64,000 nt of DNA from an uncultured Candidatus Entotheonella sp. (lineage in GTDB: Bacteria > Tectomicrobia > Entotheonellia > Entotheonellales > Entotheonellaceae): NCBI GenBank assembly GCA_958295825.1, contig OY282375.1:2589489-2653488 (forward strand), written 5' to 3'. The notes beneath the pieces are model-generated. The model ran no database searches, was not told where the DNA came from, and saw only the letters and a program-made list of their open reading frames with translations. The stretch's first letter is position 1. Each line of letters opens with the position of its first letter. Below, in pieces: positions 7,783-17,064 of this stretch. The translations under genes were made by a program, and so were the position numbers.

Positions 7783-10416
7783 GAGTCGGCTCCCTTCCCA
7801 GACGACGGTAGCGGCGCTCGAATGCTTCGAGTCCGCCTTCCATCACCCGGCAGACTTCCGCCCGCATGGCTTCCTCCTGCAATGATCCCGACTGACGGAT
7901 GATACACTGCCCCTGTGCGAAATCGAGCGCGTGCAGCATCTCCGCATCCCCGTTCACCACGATATTCGGGTTGTGCGTCACGACGATAATCTGCCGCCTG
8001 AGCTTGTTCTCCCGAATCTGGCGCACGACCAAGTCATAGATCAGGTGGTTGTCCAGATCGTCCTCTGGCTGATCCAGCACCAGAGGTTCTTCCCCATGTG
8101 CCAGCAGAAAGGCCAGCATGGCCGCCGACCGTTGGCCCGCGGATGCCTGGGCAATTGGACGAAAGTCCGCGCCGTCGCCCACGCGGCTGTATGTCACGCT
8201 CAACCCGTCCTCGGGAAACCACGTCAGCAGTCTATCGAGAAAGTCGGGGGCCTGTTCGAAGTGGCGTTTGAGATAGTTGTTGAAATGGCTGCCAAAATCG
8301 CCCTGACCGGAGCAGGCCGCTATCAGACGACCCTTGAAGCCGGCGAGACGCTGTTCCATCTGCTCGCTCCGCGGCAACTCTTCTTTCGGCAAATTTGCAA
8401 GGAGTTTCGCCACCACTCTCCTTCAAGTCGTTGCCGCTCCTGGACCAACTGGCCATATTCGCTCGGGTCGGAGACGCCTTCCGATAGAAGCGCTTCAACC
8501 AGACTTTCGTAGCTGCTGGCAGCTTGTTCCACAGAGATTTGCCAAGGACTTTTTATCAATGCCTCACGCTGCGTTTCAACCGCCTCACGCAGACGCCGCG
8601 CCACGTCGCCCATACCCTGGGCCGCCGAATGTACGGCAGCGCCTAGGGCCGCCATGAACCCGGCGAGCTGACGGTCTCCCTGTGAAGTGTCGTCGATCAA
8701 CCCATCCGGCAGATCTTCAGGCTGAAGGTCTGCCGCCATTGCCGCGATGCGTTGGGCGGCCATCTCCACCGTATCCAACTGCCGATGGGCTTCCCTGCGC
8801 TGCCGGTCGCGCTGGCGGTAGGCTGTCAAAATAGCGGTATGGCCAGCCTCCTCGAAGTGCCTCAGCTTGCGCTCGACATCTTGCAACGCCACTTTCAGGT
8901 CATCCTGCCGGCCCAACTTGTCGTCTAGCTCTCGAATCCGCGCGCGCGACGCAAAAAACGCATGGCGCGCTTCGTTCAGTTGCTCCCGGTGGGCAGACAC
9001 CCCAGCCGCCTCGTCGATCACCTGCAGCAACGTCTGTTGGCTATCCCCCGCCAACTCGGCAATCTGCCCTTGGCTGAACACCCGGAGCGGAAAGCGATCC
9101 GGCGAGACGGTTTGCGCGGGTGACGGCATCCAATCTCTGCTGCCGGTTTCATCCTCCACGACGATGCCGGCGCCGTCCTGTTGCCAACGCACGCGATGTC
9201 GAACGCCGTCGCGCATCACGGTCCATTGGATCTTCGTCTTATCCGTCAAACCGCCTTCATCCATACGGTTCGAGGGCATCCGATTGAATCGCTCGAAGGT
9301 CAGGCGAGGCCCGCTACGCGCCTCCAGATACGTCAACTCATCTTCCCGCCTTGCCGCAAGCCTCAACGCATGAACGACCGTAGATTTACCCGTACCGCGT
9401 CCTCCGACCAGGGCATTGAGCCATGGGCTGAAGTCGAGCTTGGCCGGCTTTCCGTGCCCCATATACCGCGCATTGGCTATCTCAATGGACTCGATGCAAT
9501 GTTTCGGCGTTGCGAAGGGATCAAACGGCTCCTGCCCGTCGCTGCGTCGGATCGAAAAACCGTTGCCATCCAGTAACGCAAGGCGCAGCCCCTCGATCGA
9601 TGGCTTTGCCATTTTGACCCACGTGTAATGGGAGCCTGGGAATCGCTCCCCTGTACTGCCGGCGGGATGATGCGAATCCGATCCAATGACGTCGCTCCAG
9701 GCCAGTTTGCGTTGCCGGTAAAGCTCAGGGGGGTCGGAACAAAGGTCGACGACCTCCATTGCGAACAAACCACTGAAGTCGAGTAACGGAGTCAGCGTGT
9801 TTCCCTTTAGTCCCCAGGCGCCCGATGGCCCGTCCACGTGCGCAAGGAGCGGAATGCCTCCGGCATTGCAGACGGCTTCGACGACGCTGAGAGGCGCCAA
9901 TTCGGCTGCAACCTCACTCGCGCCCCGTTGGCCGTGATACCCAACAGACCCTGGCAGCGTTGCGACGTCGGCGGATACCGAGTTGGTGTCGAGTATCCCA
10001 AGGACGTGAATTCCGCCGCTGGCGGTAATCTCCACACCCGGAAACAAGTGCAACGGTCGGAAATCAGGGTGCTGAACCTGTTCAAGCTCACGGAGCATTT
10101 GCTTCAGCCTGTCGACCCACTCTCCCGAGTTGTGGTCCGTTACCGCCACACAATCCACCTCAGCACGCATGAAGTCGAACAACCAGTCCGCCGGCGAGAT
10201 CTGCTTTAAGGAACTCTGTGCCGGTCCTTTGCCATAGTCTGCGGACGCTGGCGTATGTGTGTGGAAGTCGAACTTCCACCACCGTGCGCCTGGATGCCGC
10301 CAATGTTGGTCTTGGTCGGAGGCCAAGTCGGCATCTCGACTCATTCGTGCTGGATTTACTTCATTGTCGGAGGGCGGCAAGGCTTTTGATTTTCTAGCGG
10401 AGCGCTGAGTGACCAT
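7775..10416 (-). pseudogene. TrlF-family PHP-domain / SMC-like ATPase, frameshifted
   Basis: About 880 residues when one indel is repaired. The N-terminal PHP metallophosphoesterase domain shows FDFHTHTPAS, AVTDHNSGEW, PGVEITASGG, LAHVDG and SDSHHPAG. It is followed by an SMC/RecN-like ATPase: LVGGRGTGKSTVVHAL (Walker A), a long charged coiled coil (residues ~480-640), then, after the break, the signature ASAGQRSAAML, Walker B PLVLDQPEDDLDN and the H-loop IIVVTHNPN. The break is near 8411-8416, where GLEGE-type sequence must jump one base to reach VAKLLANLPKEEL. The start is uncertain: 10416 (MVTQRS) or 10344 (MSRDAD); neither has a clear ribosome site. It is the first gene of a two-gene unit with the AlbA_2 gene. 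Probably a decayed defence system; Menshen is a system of similar make-up from memory, not verified. Confidence 0.82.
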
Positions 10417-10530
10417 TTTTAACTTACTCAGAATATGTGCCGTGAAGACGCAATTGGAATCGGTGTGGCGGATGAGTCGATCCGGGCGCTTCATCAAGCT
10501 CTTGGTGACGTCTGTGGATGCTGCCGAGCG

Positions 10531-10572
10531 GAATTAGACATTACCCGCCGTTGTAGAGTGTCAAGCTACCGT
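10531..10572. repeat. right direct repeat flanking the AlbA_2/TrlF pair
   Basis: GAATTAGACATTACCCGCCG followed by GTGTCAAGCTACCG matches 6413-6451 with several substitutions and small gaps. It lies upstream of trlF, about 4.1 kb from the left copy and in the same orientation. Either an insertion footprint or duplicated chromosomal sequence. Confidence 0.55.
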
Positions 10573-10702
10573 AGGAACGCGGTTCCCCCGCAGGTCGAAT
10601 TAACCGCAGGCGTATTCCGGCAAAATTAAACAGCCTGAACAACCGTCCGACGGGTCTCAGCCCTCTCTGCGCCGCCGGCCCATTTCGGCTTCGGGACCTT
10701 TT

Positions 10703-10872
10703 CCGTGTGTTGCCCCCCGAGACCAGCCCGTGCCGCGAGAAGTGGTGCTCGCCGGTCCACACCGCGTCGAAACCCAACTGGTCGACCAGCTCGATGCGCT
10801 CCAGCGTTTCGTGAAACAGCCGCGGCTCGGTGTCGCTCCCGTGGAACGGAATGATGGTAAAAAAACCGAACA
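10703..10872 (-). pseudogene. 5' fragment of LLM oxidoreductase gene
   Basis: About 165 bp matching the beginning of the LLM gene at 4775-4936 with roughly five mismatches. It encodes FGFFTIIPFH, ELVDQLGFDAVWTGEHHFSR and HGLVSGGNT before leaving the homology. The original start codon is gone: the match stops at 10870-10872, exactly where the terminal repeat of the IS1595-type element begins. It is a non-functional recent duplicate. Confidence 0.85.
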
Positions 10873-10882
10873 CAATAAGTAT

Positions 10883-11830
10883 TTACAGGCTTAATAGTAC
10901 ACCCTGCCCGGTGCCGCGTGCAACCATGCCCGGCACGTCGAATCCTTTGCCGTTCAGGATGTCTGCAACCGTCCGTAGTTGCATGCGCGGATAAGGCCGC
11001 GCAAACGTGGACTGGGTATCCCCTGCTTCAGCCAGGAAGCGATGGAAGTTGCGTTCCTTTGTTACGCCTAACGGCTCCAGGATAAGCAGGCCGACGATCA
11101 GCGCCGCGTCATTCTCCAACACGCCGCGTAAGGCACGCAGCGTGGCAATGCCGACATTCTTGCCGCCCTTGACCTCGATCGCCATGCTTTGCAGATCATC
11201 CATGTTCGGCCTAGCGAAGTACAGGCGGCCATCAAGGCCGCCGTCTGCCGTGCGCTTCGTTGTTACGAAGCCCTCCACGGCTTCGACAGCCCACTTCTGG
11301 AAGTGATAGGGATCACGCTGCCACCAGGTCACACGCGCCTTCCAGGGTGCGCGGCACGCCGTCAACCACGAAGTCTTTACCCTCAACCAAGCGCAGGCGG
11401 TCTTGCCAGCGCACTTTCGCCACGCGCTTGACGGCATGAATGGCAATGTCGATGCCGGCCCACTTCCGATTGAGTCTGTGGGCGGCTTCAAGTGTCGTAG
11501 CGCATCCACAGAAGGGATCAAACACCGTGTCGCCCTCGTTGCTCGACGCCTTGAGGATGCGTTCAAGCAAGGCAATGGGCTTTGGGTGGCATATCCGATG
11601 CGTTCACGGGCGCGGCCAGACAGGTTGTCAATATCGTTCCACAAATTTGTTGCAGGTCTCCCAGAGGGGAGATAGGTCTTGCGATAGGGGCGGCCCGTTT
11701 CGTCCTTGTAGATGGTGTTGTATTCCTGATTCGAGTTGAAGGGTGGGTCCAGGTCAATCAGGTCTACACTCCCCAGGTTCACGTGATCTCGCGTGATCGT
11801 GAGGCAGTCGCCGTAGTAGAGCCGGTTCAC
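10883..11830 (-). pseudogene. DNA methyltransferase fused to PD-(D/E)XK nuclease, passenger, degraded
   Basis: The 5' part (GTG at 11830) reads NRLYYGDCLTI...VDLIDLDPPFNSNQEYN, the catalytic DPPF motif of N6-adenine/N4-cytosine methyltransferases. About 300 residues of the usual middle are missing after TIYKDETGRP. One lost base in an A-run near 11582 moves the frame to ALLERILKASS and DTVFDPFCGCATTLEAAHR (SAM-binding motif), and one extra G near 11325 moves it back. The C-terminal nuclease-like domain follows: DPYHFQKWAVEAVEGF, GGLDGRLYF and AIEVKGGKN (D...ExK). The stop codon lies within the element's terminal repeat. Family architecture is clear; the gene is dead. Confidence 0.8.
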
Positions 11831-12485
11831 CAGAAGCCTTCAATCGTGTGGGTGTGAACCGAGTCGTCAACGTAGGCCGTGCGATGATTCACGACCGCGT
11901 GATTCATGAAGTTCTTGACACCGCCATAGCCACGGACCTTGGCGGCCGTGAGGGGGCCGTCACCCGGCCGCCACGTTCGACAGCGCCGACGATCAGGCGC
12001 TTTTTGGTGCCGTGGCCCTTTGGGGCGGGCTTGTCATCTTCGCGCCGATTGCCCTTGCGCGGCTTGCCGCCCAGGTAGGTTTCGTCGGCCTCAAGGATGC
12101 CCTGGAGCAAGTGGCGCTCTTTGTGCACCATCGCCACGCGAATGCGAGTTTGCACGTACCATGCCGTCTTCTGGTTCAATTCCAGGTCGCGGGCCAGTTG
12201 GCAGCTTGACAGGCTTTTCTTGGCGTTGACCATCAAGCCGATTGCCAGGAACCACTTTTGCAAAGGGACCTTGGTCTTTTGCATGATGGTGCCGGACAGG
12301 ACATTGAAGCTGGACTTGCAGGCGTGGCAGTTCCAGCGGCCCACTTTATCCAGTTCGTTCTTGCGGGCCACCTTGTCGCTTTTGCAATATGGGCAGGTCG
12401 GGTTGTCGTTCCAACGGACGGTTTCAAGGTGTTCGATACAGGCTTCTTGAGTCGGGTACTTGCTGAAAATGCTGATCAGGTTCAT
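11829..12485 (-). pseudogene. IS1595-family transposase, internally deleted
   Basis: The protein starts at MNLISIFSKYPTQEACIEHL (ATG at 12485) with a zinc ribbon, CPYCKSDK...NCHAC, and an ISXO2-like domain containing EADETYLGGKPRKG with the first catalytic Asp. After LIVGAVERGG the frame is lost. Another frame gives YVDDSVHTHTIEGFW at ~11875-11831, the third catalytic region, so the middle, including the second Asp, has been deleted. The remnant runs straight into the passenger gene. A nearly identical N-terminus is found at 26199. Confidence 0.85.
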
Positions 12486-12784
12486 GGCATCACCGCCTAC
12501 AAGAGAAGGTACTACCTTACATGTCTGAATTGTCAAGCCTGTAACTACTAATTGCGTCATTTTTTTCGTCGCAAATCAGTATTGCGCAGGACCCTATCGG
12601 CGCCGCGTCTCGGTGGCGGAAGCATAGCCACGGCCAAGGGAGCAAGTCAATGCGCGCAGACCAGCGGCGGCTGCGGCAGTCCGCAGGCGCACTTGATGCC
12701 GCCGTTACTTTTCCCTAGAATAGCGCCCCGCTTACGATTGCTTGTCGGCCTCCAAACACGTCTGACCGCCCTTGAGGACCTTCC

Positions 12785-13870
12785 ATGTTCGCGGACCGCT
12801 ACGACCCGCTGCAAGACGAAATGGTCAGCATCCTGACGCCGGACGGGTGCTGCGACGAAACCCTCCGTCCCGACCTGGATGACGAGCAGATACGAATGAT
12901 GTATCGCCAAATGCTGACTATGCGTCTGTACGACCGCAAAGCCGTCTCCATGCAGCGGCAAGGGCGTTTCGGCACCTATGCACAGATGGAAGGGCAGGAA
13001 GCCTGCATGGCGGCCAGCGCCTACTCCTTGGAGCCGCGCGACTGGATCGTTAGTTCCTACCGCGAAACCGGCGCCATGTGGATGCACGGCGTGCCGATGA
13101 AGCTGCTGTCGCTCTATTGGATGGGCAACGAGTTCGGCAGCCGCATGCCCGACGGGGTGAACGTGTTGCCCGTCTCCATACCGGTCGGGTCGCATCCCTT
13201 GCACGCCGTCGGCTTGGCGTACGCGGGCAAGTATCGTCAGGACGACAGCGTGGCGGTGACGTATTTCGGCGATGGCGCCACCTCCGAAGGCGATGTGCAC
13301 GAGGCGATGAACTTGGCCGGTGTGTACGAAGTCCCTTGCGTCTTTTTTTGCCAGAATAACCAATACGCCATTTCAGTGCCGGTGCGCGAGCAGACTGCCT
13401 CGCCGACCATTGCCCAAAAGGCCCTGGCCTACGGTTTTCCCGGCGTGTTGGTGGACGGCAACGACATCATGGCCGTTTACGCCGTCATGCAGGAGGCCGT
13501 CGAGCGAGCCCGGCGTGGCGGCGGACCAAGCCTGATCGAGGCGTATACCTACCGCCTCGGCGCCCACACCACGGCGGACGATCCCACCAAATACCGCGAC
13601 GACGCCGAGGTCGAGTTCTGGCGGTCGCGCGACCCGCTGCTGCGGGTGCAAAAGTATCTGCACGCCCACGGCGCCTGGTCGGAAGATTGGGAACATGAAC
13701 TGCTGGAAGCCTGCACCGGGGAAGTGGAACAGGCCATGAACGACGCCGAGGCGGTGCCGCAACCGCCCCCACAGGATATGTTCCGCTACATGTACGCCGA
13801 GCCGTCGGCGGCGCTGCGCGAACAAGAGGCGGCGCTGCTCGCCGCGCTTCAGGCTCAGCAGAAAGGCTGA
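12785..13870 (+). CDS. pdhA: pyruvate dehydrogenase E1 component, alpha subunit
   Basis: A 361-residue thiamine-diphosphate enzyme subunit. With the beta subunit it decarboxylates pyruvate (or possibly a branched-chain 2-oxoacid) and acetylates the E2 lipoyl arm. The ThDP motif is GDGATSEGDVHEAMNLAGVY...FFCQNNQYAISVP (residues ~165-205). Other family blocks are QGRFGTYAQMEGQEA and the phosphorylation-loop-like YRLGAHTTADDPTKYR. Its stop is 5 nt before the beta-subunit gene. Branched-chain specificity cannot be excluded, as many E1 alpha subunits of this length are acetoin or BCKDH type. No E3 gene is in the window. Confidence 0.92.
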   Translation: MFADRYDPLQDEMVSILTPDGCCDETLRPDLDDEQIRMMYRQMLTMRLYDRKAVSMQRQGRFGTYAQMEGQEACMAASAYSLEPRDWIVSSYRETGAMWMHGVPMKLLSLYWMGNEFGSRMPDGVNVLPVSIPVGSHPLHAVGLAYAGKYRQDDSVAVTYFGDGATSEGDVHEAMNLAGVYEVPCVFFCQNNQYAISVPVREQTASPTIAQKALAYGFPGVLVDGNDIMAVYAVMQEAVERARRGGGPSLIEAYTYRLGAHTTADDPTKYRDDAEVEFWRSRDPLLRVQKYLHAHGAWSEDWEHELLEACTGEVEQAMNDAEAVPQPPPQDMFRYMYAEPSAALREQEAALLAALQAQQKG

Positions 13871-13875
13871 TCGAC

Positions 13876-14853
13876 ATGGCGACACGCACCCTTCTCGAAG
13901 CCATCCGCGAGGCCCTACACCTGGAACTGGGCGCCGACGAGCGCGTGATTCTGCTGGGCGAGGACATCGGCCGGGAGGGCGGCGTTTTTCGCGTCACCGA
14001 GGGCCTGCAAGCATGCTACGGACGGGCGCGCGTCATGGATGCGCCGATTGCCGAGGCCGGTATCGTCGGCATGGCGGTGGGCATGGCCATCGCGGGGCTG
14101 CGGCCGGTTCCCGAAATCCAGTTCATGGGGTTTCTCTACCCGGCTTTTGACCAGATCATCAGCCACGTAGCCCGCATGCGCAATCGTTCGCGTGGCCGCT
14201 TCACCTGCCCCTTGGTGGTGCGGGTACCCTACGGCGGCGGCATCCACCCGCCCGAGCACCACTCGGAAAGCACTGAGGCCATGCTGGTGCACACCCCCGG
14301 CCTGCAGGTCGTGGTTCCCGCCACCCCCTACGACGCCAAAGGGTTGCTGACCAGCGCCATTCGCAGCCCGGACCCGGTGATTTTCCTGGAGCCGAAACGT
14401 ATCTATCGCGCCGTACGCCAGGACATTCCCGAGGAAGACTACACCGTGCCCATCGGCGAGGCGCGCCTCGTGCAGGAGGGCACCGACGTGACGGTAATCG
14501 CCTGGGGCTCAATGATGCACACCGTGCTGCAGGCCGCCGAATCGCTGGACGCCAGCGGTATCAGCCTGGAGATTCTCGATTTGCGCACCCTGTCCCCAAT
14601 GGACGTGCCGGCCATCATCGCGTCCGTCGAGAAGACGGGCCGAGCGGTGGTCGTGCACGAAGCCGCACGCACGGCTGGCCTGGGGGCCGAGATCGTGGCG
14701 CAAATCAACGAGAAAGCCTTGTTGTCCCTGGAGGCCCCGGTCGAACGTGTCAGCGGTTTTGACACCGTATTCCCCCTGCCACAACTCGAAAAGTATTATC
14801 TACCGACCCCTGAGATGATTGCGGCCGCCGTACACCGCGTGCTGGCCTTCTGA
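13876..14853 (+). CDS. pdhB: pyruvate dehydrogenase E1 component, beta subunit
   Basis: A 325-residue E1 beta subunit, the partner of the preceding alpha subunit in an alpha2-beta2 heterotetramer. Recognisable blocks are VILLGEDIGREGGVFRVTEG (residues ~22-41), DAPIAEAGIVGMAVGMA, PVPEIQFMGFLYPAFDQI, PYGGGIHPPEHHSES and, in the C-terminal transketolase domain, LEILDLRTLSPMD. Length is normal. It is translated 5 nt after pdhA and 56 nt before the E2 gene, so the three form one operon. Confidence 0.94.
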   Translation: MATRTLLEAIREALHLELGADERVILLGEDIGREGGVFRVTEGLQACYGRARVMDAPIAEAGIVGMAVGMAIAGLRPVPEIQFMGFLYPAFDQIISHVARMRNRSRGRFTCPLVVRVPYGGGIHPPEHHSESTEAMLVHTPGLQVVVPATPYDAKGLLTSAIRSPDPVIFLEPKRIYRAVRQDIPEEDYTVPIGEARLVQEGTDVTVIAWGSMMHTVLQAAESLDASGISLEILDLRTLSPMDVPAIIASVEKTGRAVVVHEAARTAGLGAEIVAQINEKALLSLEAPVERVSGFDTVFPLPQLEKYYLPTPEMIAAAVHRVLAF

Positions 14854-14909
14854 GGAGCGCCGACACAGACGGCCTCTCTTCAACATGACGTGTGTCCTAG
14901 AGGTTAGGC

Positions 14910-16145
14910 ATGGCTCTGGAGTTTCGCTTCCCGGACGTGGGAGAAGGTATTGCCCAAGGTGAGATCGTGCGCTGGCTGGTGGCCCAGGGCGACCGGGTGA
15001 AGGCCGATCAACCGCTGGTGGAGGTGGAAACCGACAAGGCCGTGGTGGAGATACCGGCCCCGCGCGCCGGCACCATCCTGCGCCTGCCGGTAGCGGCGGG
15101 AGAAACGATTCAGGTCGGGGAAATTCTGGCGGTCATTGGCGAGGCGGATGGATCCGAGGCCAGCGTTGCGCCGCAACCGGAAGCGGCCTCGGTTGTGGGA
15201 CGCCTGGATGCCAAAACCATGGATCTGCCACCCGAGATGGTAGCCGCTAAGTCGAAAGACGGCGCGGCCGCTGACCGGCGTGTTCTCGCCATCCCTTCGG
15301 TGCGCAAGCTGGCCCGCGACCTCGGGGTCGATCTGAGCCGTGTCACGCCTTCCGGTCCGCGTGGCCGTATCCGCCGCGAAGACGTGCTGCGCGCCGCCCC
15401 GCAGGACAGCGAACCTGCCCAGACCACCGACCTACGACGGGACGCGCATGGAGCTATCGAGCTTCAGCCGCTGACCGCCTTGCGGCGCACCATCGCTAAA
15501 GCGATGGTCGAGGCGGCCACCACCGCCGTACCCATCACCACGATCGACGAAGTGGACATCAGCGAATTGCTGGATTGGCGCGCCCGCGGCAACGCCGCCG
15601 CTTCGGATGTCCATCTGACGCTGCTGCCGTTCATCATGAAGGCGGTGGTTGCCGCCCTGAAGCAGCACCCGACGCTCAATGCGTCACTCACCGAAGACCA
15701 GCAACACCTGATTCTCAAGCGCTATTACCACCTTGGCATCGCCACCGACACGCCCGAGGGCCTGATCGTCCCAGTAGTGAAAGACGTCGAACGCAAATCC
15801 CTCCTGACCCTTGCAACGGAATTACAGCACCTCGTCGAATTGGCCAATACGCGCCGCATCCCGCTGGCCGACCTGCGCGGCGGCACCTTCACCATCAGCA
15901 ATTACGGTGCCGTTGGTGGCATCTTCGCTACCCCGATGCTACACCTGCCGCAAGTCGCCATTCTGGGCGTTGGAAGGTTCGTACAGAAACCCGTCGCCTA
16001 CGAGGGGGCCGTTGCCTTGCGCACTATCCTGCCATTGTCCCTGACGTTCGATCACCGTGTCCTTGACGGCGCCGCAGCGCAACGGTTTCTCAACGCAGTC
16101 ATGGCCTATCTCGTCGACCCCACACGGCTGCTGCTGACGCTGTGA
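14910..16145 (+). CDS. pdhC: dihydrolipoamide acyltransferase (E2)
   Basis: A 411-residue E2 core enzyme that takes acyl groups from E1 and passes them to CoA. Domains in order: one lipoyl domain (residues 1-80) with the lipoylated Lys in VEVETDKAVVEI; a linker; a peripheral subunit-binding domain (~127-165), IPSVRKLARDLGVDLSRVTPSG; and the catalytic domain (~185-411) ending with the DHRVLDGAAAQRF active-site motif. A single lipoyl domain is usual for Gram-positive and many other bacteria, whereas E. coli has three. Whether it serves pyruvate or branched-chain acids is not certain. Confidence 0.94.
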   Translation: MALEFRFPDVGEGIAQGEIVRWLVAQGDRVKADQPLVEVETDKAVVEIPAPRAGTILRLPVAAGETIQVGEILAVIGEADGSEASVAPQPEAASVVGRLDAKTMDLPPEMVAAKSKDGAAADRRVLAIPSVRKLARDLGVDLSRVTPSGPRGRIRREDVLRAAPQDSEPAQTTDLRRDAHGAIELQPLTALRRTIAKAMVEAATTAVPITTIDEVDISELLDWRARGNAAASDVHLTLLPFIMKAVVAALKQHPTLNASLTEDQQHLILKRYYHLGIATDTPEGLIVPVVKDVERKSLLTLATELQHLVELANTRRIPLADLRGGTFTISNYGAVGGIFATPMLHLPQVAILGVGRFVQKPVAYEGAVALRTILPLSLTFDHRVLDGAAAQRFLNAVMAYLVDPTRLLLTL

Positions 16146-16179
16146 TGGGAGAGATAGGCCATGCTGATCCGAAGCTGCT

Positions 16180-16512
16180 TTAGGCGTCCCTGACGACCCC
16201 GTCGACGTGCTCCTGTAGGACATCCTTGGAGACCGCGCCCACCACGGTATCGACCCGCTTGCCATCCTTGAAGAAGAGCAGCGCCGGAATCCCGGTGATG
16301 CCGTAATTCTGCGCGATCGCAGGATGATCGTCGACGTTGAGCTTGCCCACCTTCAATTTGCCATCGTACTCGGTGGCCAGTTCTTCCACCGCTGGCGCGA
16401 TGACGCGGCAAGGACCGCACCACGGAGCCCAGAAATCAACCAGGACCGGCGCATCGGCCTGCAATACTTCGGCGTCAAAATTTCCGGCAGTAACCGTAAA
16501 CGGTGCTCCCAT
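16180..16512 (-). CDS. trxA: thioredoxin
   Basis: A 110-residue thioredoxin with the active site DFWAPWCGPCRVIAP (residues ~26-40), the cis-Pro region GITGIPALLFFKDGKRV (~69-85) and normal length. It reduces protein disulfides in the cytoplasm. I choose the ATG at 16512 over an in-frame start 54 nt upstream because GGAGGG stands at the right distance before it and homologues begin there. It is convergent with the E2 gene and followed upstream by two tautomerase genes on the same strand. Confidence 0.95.
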   Translation of the reverse strand: MGAPFTVTAGNFDAEVLQADAPVLVDFWAPWCGPCRVIAPAVEELATEYDGKLKVGKLNVDDHPAIAQNYGITGIPALLFFKDGKRVDTVVGAVSKDVLQEHVDGVVRDA

Positions 16513-16651
16513 GTAAGATATCCCTCCATTGATTTTCGCCTGCAAATACGCCGCACGAAAGATCACTTGCTTGACCTCCCGTGCGGCGTTTTGAAAAACC
16601 TATTCGGGCATTTGCCCGACAAACCGTTCGCGGCTCAAACCTGCAAGGCGG

Positions 16652-17047
16652 TTAGTCGGCCGCGTGGGCGTACCACTCGGCGCCTTCCTGACCCGGTTCG
16701 GGCAGGATGTGACCGCCCTCCATCGACCAGCGCGCCGGACCCTCGACGATGCGGGCACCAACCTGGTCGAGTGCAACACCAGCGTTCTCGGCGTATGCCT
16801 GACGCAGGTCGTTCTTCAGCTTCAGCACCACCTCTGCCGGGCGACCGGCGCGGTTGCCGGCGTCGATGTAGTGCGGCGTGTCATAACCGGAATCGGCGCC
16901 TTCAGGGGTCTCTTTGAAGAAGACGTGCACGAAGCTGCGCGGCGCGTTGGTACTGTCGCAATGGATGTCCGTAAAAGCCTTGGCGATTTTGGGGCGCACG
17001 TCCATGGGTACGGCACCAGCGGGAGAAATACAATTATACACAGGCAT
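16652..17047 (-). CDS. tautomerase family protein with Pro-1
   Basis: A 131-residue member of the tautomerase (4-oxalocrotonate tautomerase/MIF/cis-CaaD) superfamily. Removal of Met leaves the catalytic N-terminal Pro (MPVYNC). Its length, about twice that of 4-OT, fits a fused two-module subunit. FVHVFFKETPEG is the usual second strand. Family members tautomerise enols or dehalogenate small acids. It lies 17 nt downstream of a second tautomerase without Pro-1, on the same strand, hinting at a hetero-oligomer. Substrate unknown. Confidence 0.85.
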   Translation of the reverse strand: MPVYNCISPAGAVPMDVRPKIAKAFTDIHCDSTNAPRSFVHVFFKETPEGADSGYDTPHYIDAGNRAGRPAEVVLKLKNDLRQAYAENAGVALDQVGARIVEGPARWSMEGGHILPEPGQEGAEWYAHAAD

Positions 17048-17064
17048 GACAAGTCCTTTCCTCG

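Larger units (their letters stand above)
10873..12554. mobile_element. IS1595-family element with passenger gene, internally deleted
   Basis: The ends are an inverted repeat of about 20 nt: CAATAAGTATTTACAGGCTT at 10873-10892 and, on the other strand, CAATTAGTAGTTACAGGCTT at 12554-12535 (18 of 20 the same). The same end recurs at 26130-26149 next to a second transposase fragment. Inside are a transposase remnant and a DNA methyltransferase-nuclease passenger. The IS1595 family is known to include members with passenger genes. Both genes are damaged, so the element cannot move on its own. No clear target duplication was seen. Confidence 0.75.

Noticed and set aside
11313-11570. Independent small gene with a DPFCGCATTLEAAHR motif
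   Set aside because: It is the middle of the passenger methyltransferase displaced by one-base indels on both sides, not a separate gene.
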